Shown one piece after another: positions 41,501 to 51,150 of a stretch of DNA of 64,000 nucleotides. How positions within the stretch are numbered: position 1 is the stretch's first letter; the number at the start of each line of letters is the position of its first letter. Origin of the DNA: Epithemia pelagica (taxonomy: Eukaryota; Bacillariophyta; Bacillariophyceae; Surirellales; Surirellaceae); NCBI GenBank assembly GCA_946965045.2, contig OX337229.1, positions 4,154,001 through 4,218,000 of the forward strand. Reading direction: 5' to 3'. The notes beneath the pieces were generated by a model. The model ran no database searches and was not told where the DNA came from. It saw only the letters and a program-made list of their open reading frames with translations. A program made the position numbers and the translations under genes.

Positions 41501-44500
41501 CGTCGCGTTTCGAGCACGAGTCTTGCTCCTCTAGGAGCTTTTGCAGTGTCATTTATTTCCGATGGCAAGGTGCGCTATCTATGCTGTTTGGATGGAGACT
41601 TGACGCACGGGACAGTAGCTACCCTTTGTCCAAGCTTGAACCGAATCAACCCATATCTTCTTCTGGCTGTCAGACAAGATCGAATTATTGCGCTACGAGA
41701 ACAAATCAATATCCGTCTTGTTGAACCTGGACAGAAAGTGGATTCGATATTCTTACCTACGGCTTTAACTAAACCGGCCCTTCTCCTTGAACCGCTTGTT
41801 GCAAATGCTATCAGCATTGGTGGTAAACAGAATCAGTCAACCACTATCTTGCGAAACGTTGTTGAAAAGTTTGGACGCGTTGTTGCTCTTGCACATGGAG
41901 AAAACGAAGGAATCGGGAACCTAGGAACAGGCCTTACGTCACGTGTGTTTGAAATTCTGGGAAAGTATGGATTGAAGCACGCTGCATCTTGGCTTTTGAC
42001 TGGCGCGGTGAAATTCGATAGGGCAACTAACACGACCATGCTACCCGCTTGGCAGCCGATTACCTCCCGCATGAATGGAGCGTTGAACACGGATGCTGTA
42101 CTGCACATTCTCGCTAGTGGAGATCGTGACTTCCTGGACTACGTGAAGAACCCTGACGGTGGAATGGTTTCTGCCCTCCCTCGTCTTATCGATCCTTCTT
42201 CGTACCTGTCTCAAGATATGGCAGCCGAGTATCTCAAGCTCGGTAAATCAATTGATGCATTGAAAACACTTGACGTCATTGGAAGCGAATGCACTGAGTC
42301 AATGATCGTCCAAATGTCGTTGTTGCTTGAGAAAGACAGAGCCAAGGACACAACCGGAATCCTGAAAGTAGTTAGCGGATTTGGAGGCGGAGGTCTTGGC
42401 CAACAATCTGGTGACTGCAAGCTACCAGGCTCGTTGGCGGCACTTGTCTTGTCCTTGAAGAACTCTAGAATGAGGGGAGTAGATCTAGGAATGAGCAGTG
42501 ACGAAATAGATCGTTGGATGAAGCCGCTGGCTCCATCGTTGCAGAAGGGCGGTAAAATACGCCGAACAAGGCAGAAATTAATGGGAGAGACCGAGATAGG
42601 ATCAGCTGGAGAGAACGAGGCGACGCCTGAGGATCCTTTATGGACCACGCCATGCAAGGAAGCAAAACACATATGGAACGAAGGACCGGAAAAAGAAAAG
42701 GACAAATTGCTGATGCTTGACCGTATCGAGGATTGGCTCGGAAGAAGACGGCCCATTATCCTCGGAAAAGAAGGAGCTTCTGCTGCACGGGATCGTGGAG
42801 CACTTGCAGATATATTGAACATGGACGACAATTCTTTTGGCGGGAAAAGCGATCTCGAGGACGAAAACGATGGATGGGTCGATGGTATTGGTGAAGGCCG
42901 CACGGACGAAGCTAACTTGTCTGGTTATCTCCGGTTTTCAGAGGGAGACAATGAAGAAAGTTCTTGGCGCTCGGATGGCATGGTTGATCTCTCACCATAT
43001 CAGCTTAAAGCTACAATTTTCGGTCGTTCTGAAATGTTTTCCCTCCAGAAGTCGACTTCAAGTGTAGACGAAGGTGAACCTGGAAAGGTTAAGAGTCTGT
43101 ACGACCTTGTTTTCGAAAAGGCAAGTATCGGGGCCTTGATCTTGCCATCCCCGAGAGGAGGTAGTCTCGATGTGGGGGCATTACACACTTCTGACCGTCA
43201 ATCGAGGCAAAGATGTACTATTGAGTTCTGGTACCATCTACCGTCGAAGCTTTCTTCTGGCGAAACCATTCTTGTTCGAAGAACGCTTGGAACATCTGCA
43301 GACGATTTCAAGAGAGTTTCGGTCGCTTCTGACAAGGAATCGATCATGTGGGAGTTAGCGTTGCGCTCATCCGGTGAACTCGTCTTTAGAAGCTGCGGTG
43401 GGTCCACGTTACGGTCGACCCAAAAGCAAGTAGCCTCGGACGCCAACCAAGACGGTGACCAAACACAACCTGGTCTTGCTCAAACCGGGAAGTGGAATCA
43501 TGTATGCATTGTGCTTTCATCCCGTGGCCTTGGTTTGACTGAGTGCTCCATCTCCATTCTTATGATGGGCACCTCTGTTGCAGAGTCAAAGGTGTCAATG
43601 ATGCCCTCTGGCTTCGATGAAGATGACCTGGATAGTTCTGCCAACCTGAAAGATCTGCTCCATAAATCAAACATGCTGTTTGGGTTGGGCAACCCACCAG
43701 GGTTCCGACTGACAGAGTTACGCGTTTGGGCGTGCGCTCGAAGCCATGATGATGTCGACTCATTCATGCGCGAGTACCTTAATGCGGCCGAGGGAAAGAA
43801 GAAGTTCAAGGTTAAAATCAAGTCCAAAAAAGGAGCAACAACTCTTGGTAAAGGAAACTTTCTTGCAAAACCAGGAGCCGTTGGGGTTGCTGGGGGCAAT
43901 GCACCAAAAGGGTTGTTATCCCTTGCTCCCACACCCAAAATGTCTCTGGCACCACAAAAGAAGGAGGAGACCGAGAGCCCAGAGCAACCGACAAGCAGTC
44001 AGGAAACAAGTTTTGCCACTGATTTCAATGCATTTGGCGTGTCAGAAAGTGCCTCAGGTTCCCCACAAGCCTCCCCAGAGAAGACTGCTGAAGAAGAACC
44101 GCCCATCACGCTATGGGACACTGCTCTGCCACTTTCGCAACAGGTTCGATCTTCTGCTGCGGCTGCCTTAATCCGTGGACCTCCGGCTACCCGTCATTTT
44201 GGTGGAAACAGAGGTGGTTTACCGGATTTCAGTGGTATGGAAAGATTTGGAGTTGGAGGCGTGGCAATATGCGGTTCTGAAAAGACGATAGTCTGGCGAG
44301 ATAATGAAGACCCTCCCGCCCTTACTTATCCAATTGGCGCAAGCGGCGCAATCGTCAGTGACCAGATGGATGATGAAGGGAGTGAGTTCCTTTGTTGCTT
44401 TCTGGCGAGGGACAAGAGAATGGTTGTCTTCGAGCTCCAGTCCCGAACGGTTGTTGTAGAGCTGCAAATGACGACAAAGCTGAACTTTTGGAGATTCCTG

Positions 44501-45283
44501 CCACCCGAGGCGGGAGAGAATACTCTTTGCTTTATGTTGGTGACACCAGTGGGAGGTTTTCACTGGATGGCTCTTGACGAATCCCCCCGCCCTCAGCAAG
44601 TTTGGAAGCGAGGACCAGATCTTGCCGGCAAGAAGGTTGTTGCATACGAAGAGGGCGGTTCGAACGGACTCGATGGGCCGGATATTCTGTCGCGTGTTGG
44701 CCTTATCATGGTAACACAATCCACAGGATCAAGCAGCCTGGAATCATGGATTGTTCCTATTGCTGGTGACTCCGTGGCAGTTCAAGTGTCTGACGACGTG
44801 ATGGGAGGTTGTCTATGTTTGCCCCCGTACGTTGACGAGGGTCCTTTTCTCCCCCTGCTTGTAGCTGTTTTACAGATAGAGGAAGGCATATTTGTAAACG
44901 TTATGTCTTTGATTGAAACCCAAGAGGGATCAGTTGGATTGGGTGAGATTGCCGTGACGCTGGAAGTTGATCTTACAGGGTTTGAAGACGTTGACTTTGA
45001 GCCACCTGCGTTGGCAATGGGCACATTTCCGGAGGCCATTTGTTGCTCTCTGGCTAATATTGTGGTCGTTCTCATACGAAGGAAGGGTTTGATTGTCGCC
45101 TTTGAATTGGAAGACGGAGATATGAGCCTTATTGCTCGTGAAGGTGTTGATCATTTTGTGATAGACGCGGTGATGCGTTACTCAGCGGAAGTGGGAGGTG
45201 CGGAAATCGTCATGCTTCTCGCTGATGAGGAGAACTCTAAGGACGGACGCATGGTGAGCTTCTGCTTCCGTTCAGCGGCGTAA
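35517..45283 (+). CDS. Giant protein: RRRR-motif repeats, disordered region, beta-propeller-like part, LamG-like domain
   Basis: Exons 35517-39873 and 39945-45283, with a 71-nt intron (GTAAGT...TGACCAG), encode 3,231 residues. The N-terminus carries five copies of a motif like LQxIMERRRRIADGE (residues 4 to ~240). About 250-1,060 is low-complexity, Ser/Arg/Lys/Asp/Glu-rich, with many SRRGxRS units. About 1,070-1,160 is Gly/Ala/Phe-rich with DAF/AFG repeats, as in endocytic scaffold tails. From ~1,185, beta-rich repeats resemble a WD-like propeller (for example IAIALTDKTISVWSFKAG). A helical segment lies near 2,110-2,250, and a concanavalin/LamG-like domain near 2,540-2,735 (CTIEFWYHLPSKL, GKWNHVCIVLSSRG, LTELRVWACARSHDD). 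The end is again beta-rich. The architecture suggests a membrane-trafficking or cytoskeletal scaffold. I recognise no named family. Confidence 0.82.
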
Positions 45284-45873
45284 TGTTCAGCAGAAACTTA
45301 TGTATTAGTAGTATTGAAACAATTTTTCAAGTATCCGTATTGTGGCTCGCCTCAAAAGTGACCTTCTACGGGCAACATGGCGAAAACTTGTGAAAACTAA
45401 GTGCTCGTCTAGCATTGAGCGACCAGAAAAATTAGAGCTCGGACTCGGATAGAATCGGAATAACTTTTAGAACGGACGATAAAACGACGTGACGGCATCT
45501 TGCACATTTCAAAACTGATAGGAGAAGGAAGTCTCGAAAGACTACCCAGTCCCCAGTCCCAGCAGAGGCAGGAGGCAGTCGGATATCGACAGCTTACCCG
45601 TGTACCTACTCTCTAGTAGCTAGAGCTCTCTACTCTAGCTAGCTACTCCTAGTAGAGAGAGGCCCACTCCCCTAGTAGAGCTAGCTAGCGAGCTCTTCTG
45701 CTCCGTTTCGAGTTTTGCAAAGATTAGAAATCAAGAACGCAAGGAAGGACATCATTATGTTCTCCATGCCCCAAAGAGAGGATTAGAGAATACCACGTCA
45801 TCTATTATCTAACATTGCTTCCTCTATCCTTGCAGTTCCGAAGATGGGTCTTTCTGTCATTCGGTCATGGCAA
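45284..45873. other. Intergenic, repeat-word rich
   Basis: No gene. It contains dense CTAGCTAG/CTACTCTAG/AGTAGAG words at 45600-45700. It ends at the left arm of the inverted-repeat element at 45874. Confidence 0.45.
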
Positions 45874-47276
45874 ACCCTCGGTATCGGTGTCCACTGCTTA
45901 GCTGTTTTTTGTCTGTGCCACCTTCATAGGTTCCCAAGTGGACACAGACAGAAAATTTCACTTTTCGTCTGTCCTTTTCACCAATATGGTTCCTCGTGCT
46001 GGTGGAAATGCCGGCGTGCAAGTGACAGTTGGCGGTTAGCATCTTCCTATGACCGTGACCACGATTCAAATTTGGAATCCTTTCACACGACTCTCGTCTC
46101 GTCACAAAAATCTCACGCGGTGTCAAAAACATCGACATTGACCATGAAACGAGCTCTTTCCGAATCCTTGCGACCTGAAGCAGTATTTTGGTTGGTTTTT
46201 CTCTCTTGTTGCTTGTTGTTTGTCTCTTAGCTTCTTTCATGTCCTGCATAGTTTTCTCACACGTTATCTCATTAATCTTTGTCCCTGTTAATGTTAATGC
46301 TTGGTGCTCCTTTGATTTTGTCGCAATGAAATGGAGGACAAGTCATTGTAGGCCGTTTGCCACAACTTCTCCTTGCTTTAATCGTAGTGCTGTTTGATTG
46401 TTGGTTGGTTGTGTTCTTATTTTTGTAGCATGTTTTTTTACTCTTATCATTGCGCTTCGCCCATCTCCATGTCGACCACAGATCAAGAACCTTTCGTTGT
46501 GTGTCGGATACTCAAGTACCTAGACCTAGAGATGACGACAAACTGAGGCAGCTTGTTGCCACTAGGCCTACTCAAACTAGTCTTCATAGATCACAGAGTC
46601 GATCAGATATGCTTCAAGATGGCCTCAAACCTACACCAGAGTGTCATGGTTGTTGAAAGCACGGCAATAACACGCACGATCTTACAAAATCTATGAAAGA
46701 TTAGAACTAAACTTCTGATAGAAACTCCTAAAATACTCCTACAAAGAAATGAAGCTCTATGTGGTCTCCAATTTTAAGCCGAGGCTCGAATGGAGAATTG
46801 GCATTCCATAGGCACAAACATTCACTCTCAATGAAGTGGACAGAGAGAGAGACAGTTGTCGAATGTCGAATATCAGAAGAGAAAAACAAATACAAGTGTG
46901 AGGGAGAAGTTAGAATGACAGTACAAGAACTGTTGTTGTCATGGAAACATTTTTGTACGTTCAAACTTACCTCAATTGCATGAAAGGTGACAATTCATGC
47001 CATGCCATTGTGGGTGATGGCCTCTGTATGATTTTATGGGGGATTTGGATGGCGCATTCTGCAAAGATCAACCAACCGTCATCCACGCAGGGCCGCTTGC
47101 TGGGCATGCGTCTGATTCATGAACTGCGAAAACTCCAGCTGGGTATGCGTGCCAATTTGCAATTTAGTCATTTCCATTTGCGTCAAAAAGGAAATTTTCT
47201 GTCTGTGTCCACTTGGGAACCTATGAAGGTGGCACAGACAAAAAACAGCTAAGCAGTGGACACTGATACCGAGGGT
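45874..47276. mobile_element. 1.40-kb element with 86-bp inverted repeats (element A)
   Basis: Left arm 45874-45959 and right arm 47191-47276 are inverse copies with one mismatch over 86 bases (starting ACCCTCGGTATC, then GTGTCCACTGCTTAGC). The interior holds only short frames, so it is non-autonomous or decayed. I find no clear target duplication; the right end nearly touches element B, which may have disturbed it. Superfamily not assigned. Confidence 0.75.
47070..47103 (+). repeat. 34-bp inverted repeat arm across the A/B junction (left)
   Basis: This is an exact inverse of 47401-47434 (core CCGTCATCCACGCAGGGCCG). One arm lies in element A and the other in element B, 297 bases apart. Confidence 0.8.
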
Positions 47277-47400
47277 ATTATTCGCCATTATTTCCCCTCC
47301 ATATTGGTGAGGCGGCCAGACCAAATTTGGTCGCGTGTACTGGACACGTGCTAGGGAGAGCTTGCTCTAAAACAGGGTGGCTTTGCCAGCTCTCCAACTG

Positions 47401-47434
47401 CCAGCAAGCGGCCCTGCGTGGATGACGGTTGGTT
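47401..47434 (-). repeat. 34-bp inverted repeat arm across the A/B junction (right)
   Basis: Exact inverse of 47070-47103, located inside element B. Confidence 0.8.
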
Positions 47435-47672
47435 GTTTCATAATGCCGGACAAGCACACAACACACAATCCTTTTCTCTTCCCAAGCACATCGCATTAAT
47501 GGCATTCCAGGTGAGCTTAATCCATTGCGGATTGCCATGACAATTACATTGCTCATGCTCACTCACACTTGTCGCTTTTGCTTGCTCTGCTCATTGGAGG
47601 AGAGTCTGCTCATGTGCTGTGTCTCTGGCTCAGCAGCTCATTACTTGCCATTGTTCATTTCTGTCGAAATGA

Positions 47673-48460
47673 GGGCCTGTGTCCAGGGAATGTGTTTTTG
47701 AGTTCTAAAATCGAGTTTCGAGTTTCGAGGTTGAGCCAATAGGTTATGGTCCCCTTGAAAACTCGAAAACACAACCTCGAATCCCCCAAATCTTGGCAAT
47801 CCCCCAACGACCTTGCCAAGATTCTGAAATCGAGTTTCGAGTTTCGAGGTTTGCAAAGAGCCCCACGCGCTCCTACAAAACCCACCTTTCAGCCGCCGGG
47901 CTCTCTGTCTCTCATTTCGATCTCTCCGACAACAACAACGAGGCAATCTCTCTTGTCCATCATAGACAATAGTACTCCTAGCACAATGATTGATGTGATA
48001 TAAGTAGGAGCTTCTCTAGAAAATAAGCAAGTATTATTAACCTGTCGCTGCCATGGAAGTAATGGTCACAACCACTGTCAATGGTCAAAAGCAAATAGTT
48101 CTCATCTCTCCATAGATGACATGGTTACGGAACAAAGCCCGCATCCTGCTCCATGGACGGGCTCTACAAATATTCTACCTTCTCCCGTTATGCAATGTGA
48201 TATTAGGAATTAGGAGTACTCAAGCGACATTTGTTTGTCGTCATTGTCAATTGCCGTTGTGCTCGTTCATGCGCCGGTAGGGGGGAAGCATGGGAGTGCA
48301 CGAGTATTGAAAAATAATACTCGAAACTCAAAACTCGAAAATACAGTTTTTACCTGGACACGTACATCCAGATCGTTGTTTCAAGGTAGGGACAGAGCCC
48401 CACCTCAAAACTCGAAACTCAATTTCAGACCTCGAAAACACATTCCCTGGACACAGGGCC
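47673..48460 (+). mobile_element. Harbinger-like MITE, copy 2
   Basis: 788 bp, same orientation and nearly identical to 16948-17737. The flanking duplication is TGA (47670-47672 and 48461-48463), so each copy has its own TNA duplication and arrived by separate transposition. Differences include a change at the TAGTAC/TAGTACTCC region near 47970 and single substitutions in the ACTCGAAA array. It carries no coding capacity. Confidence 0.88.
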
Positions 48461-49358
48461 TGAGACCCATAACTTTCATTGCATATCCACAGACTATAAA
48501 CCTTCTTTTCTTTATTTCCTAGAAATAGAACTCAAGTGCTAGCCATCTATAGAGTTTAGTGCCTTCTGTTTTCGTGTTGTACATCTGTTTTCTGTTTGGA
48601 GCACGTCAATGACCCTCAGTTGCACCATGAACACATGACAGAGCAGCTCTTACAAGCTTGTACAGCTACAAATTGAATCATTTGCTGTTTGACTCTCGAT
48701 CTAGGAGCTGATAATTAGAAAGTAGGGTGTGGGAGGAGCAAGATGGAGCCATCTACTTGAAGCAAAAACAACAAAATGTTTGGTCGTTGAGAAATGATTG
48801 AGAATGATGCTACAATATGAATAGTGAATCATCTATCCTACAGAAGACATGAAAGTAACAAACCAGCCAACAATCAAACAACAAAAGAATTACAAGAAGG
48901 GGAAAGGAAAAGATATTCCACTCGACCATAAGCAGCTTATACCTAGTCTACTCGTACAACATGAGACAAAACCAAAGGATCATGCATGAACAAAAGGAAA
49001 GATTGCAGCAGTGATGAGTAAGAAGAAAGAAAAGGAGACAACAAGATTAGAAATAAGCAGCAGTAGTGAGAAGTTAGAAGTGATTCAGCCCAGCATGATC
49101 CGTCCATGGTTCTTACCTCACGTCATGGTCAAGCATTTGCCAGGGTTTTGGGTTTTGTGACAGACGAGAGCGAGAGGGTTGTCCAAATTTATGAGCATTC
49201 GTCTCAAACAAGGACGCAAGCCGACCTTCATGTAACGGTGTTGGCAATTAGAGATACTTAGAGCTACCTGAAGCAGTGGCGGGCGACATTGAAAACAGGA
49301 TAGGGTTGGGGATTTGTCTGGCCGCCTCACCAATATGGAGGGGAAATAATGGCGAATA

Positions 49359-49618
49359 GTACTCGTAATAATAGTATTGGTAGAATCTCCGGGAGTACAG
49401 ATCCGTGTCCCGTGGCCGTCGTCTTCGTGGCTACTAGGAATTCTACCTACCCACTACTCGTACCTGTCCCAATCGAAATCGAACCTTCCATAATATAATA
49501 GGAGTACTCCGAAACACTCTATCCTGCTCTAGACTTCTCTGTTCACATCCAGGTCCATAAAAACATCGACTCTGGACATCGGTAACTGGTCTAACAACAA
49601 CGTCCTTTCGAGAGAAAC
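49359..49618. other. Intergenic
   Basis: No gene. It has AT-rich and AGTACTC-type words after the right end of element B. Confidence 0.35.
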
Positions 49619-49945
49619 ATGAAGCTGTCAACTCATCAACCCCAGGACCTCATGCGTCAGACCTTGCCTAATGAAGATAACTTCAGAGGAGAAGGAGCTC
49701 GTTGTGATTCTTTGTCTTCCTCACAGCAACAAACTGCTATGAGACTCCTGTTCAGAAGTCCTTCGTGCAGCAACCCCAGAATTCCTGTTTCCAAGAAGGA
49801 AAATTTTTTATCAAACAAGGACTGGCTAGCGGCTGTCCTCCAAGAGGCACTAGATATTACGGATGGCTTGGATCTTGATCTGAGTTATTCTGGGAATGAT
49901 AATGGAAGTCCAACAAGGCCACAAGACAAGAGTCAAAACTTTTGA
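49619..49945 (+). CDS. Hypothetical 108-residue protein
   Basis: A frame starting AAACATGAAG, 108 codons. The product is polar, with a helical acidic stretch DWLAAVLQEALDITDGLDLD and no known motif. It lies in repeat-rich sequence with no conserved neighbour, so it may be a chance frame. It is listed because it has a good start context and balanced composition. Confidence 0.25.
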   Translation: MKLSTHQPQDLMRQTLPNEDNFRGEGARCDSLSSSQQQTAMRLLFRSPSCSNPRIPVSKKENFLSNKDWLAAVLQEALDITDGLDLDLSYSGNDNGSPTRPQDKSQNF

Positions 49946-51150
49946 TTTCTCTCTACTATTATGTTTTATCGACACGTTTTCGAGACGACTACATGATGCA
50001 TGACCGCTGTTTTTGTCGTTAGCCAAGTTTATGAGCTTGCCGGAGAGTCAATTGGCTCGGCACAAGCATATTACGTAAATGAATAGTCTGTATAATATAC
50101 TTAGAAGTAAGGTCGGTTGACTGCGCAGCTCTAAGTGTGGTCGAATTACCTTCCGCGGGATAAGGAGTTTAGAAGGATCGGGATAAGGATCCTTGCTGCA
50201 GGTTTCATTGGAGCCCGGGAGACCTCCAATCTCCACCTCCACCATGGTGAAGCTTTCGGAGAAGGTGGAAGAGTTTGCTTCCAGCAATGATCGATGATCC
50301 ATGAACGCGAACAACGGTGGTCGTGTTAGCTCGCTGTGCAGTCTTTCGTGTCGTGCAGTCTTGTGTGGGTTTCGTTGGGAGTTGGGAGGTATTAGAAAAA
50401 ATAATATGTGATATAAAAATGGTATGGTTTATTGAGTATACGACGCTACAAGTTTCCCTGTTCCCTTCGTACTATCAGTTCTCGTATTCCTCTCGGATTT
50501 CGGATCTGTGTTCCTTCTCCGATGGGACATTATTGTATTAGGAAGAGGAATCGGGTCTTACTCTTCAGTCTTCTGCCTCTGGCGGAAGTTGCTAGGTAGC
50601 AGGTAGCAGGCAGCTCACTTTTCTGCTTTCACTCTAAGCCTAAGCCCCCAAAGAGAATAGAGATGTTCGTTCTCTCTTGAGGTAGACTCTCCGTAGCTAC
50701 TCATACGAGTAAGACCTACTCCTAAGAGACACGGAGGTACTCGTAGGACAAGTAGTAGCAAGTAGCCAGTGCGAATTGCCAATTGCTTGTTCTGTTTCCG
50801 GAGTCAGCCGATGAAAGAGGATCGACAAATAATAATAATCGACAATTGATGACTGTTGATAGTTCTGGTTCGTAGTGTTCCGAATTCTGTATTCGAGTCG
50901 AAGCGCTCAACCTTCAACTACCTCTACTCGTACGAGTAGGTACCTACGGTAAGGATATGATTCAAGAGGTGTATATTTTCTGTCCTTCGCTCCTCCGCAA
51001 TTTTTCTCATTTCCTTTTTTTCATTCAAAGCGCCAGCCATGCCAAAACGCCAGCCCCACACCATTTCAAATCCAAACGCCAGCCATGCCATTTATTTCCA
51101 TTTGAAATAGTCTTTGATGGTCAACCACTCACTTTTTGAATAGTAGGACC
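49946..51150. other. Repeat-rich intergenic and MULE 5' flank
   Basis: No gene supported. It has TACTCCTA/TACTCGTA-type words near 50690-50950. At 51025-51100 a CGCCAGCCATGCCA-type unit is repeated imperfectly three times, just upstream of the MULE transposase. The MULE terminal repeat should lie in or left of this part, but I could not match it to a right end. Confidence 0.4.

Larger units (their letters stand above)
47281..49356. mobile_element. 2.08-kb element with 41-bp perfect inverted repeats and TA flanks (element B)
   Basis: Left arm 47281-47321 and right arm 49316-49356 are exact inverse copies for 41 bases (starting TTCGCCATTATTTCCCCTCC). TA lies directly outside both ends (47279-47280 and 49357-49358), as expected for a TA target duplication. 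No transposase was found inside. It contains a complete Harbinger-like MITE (47673-48460) that must have inserted into it later. Confidence 0.78.
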
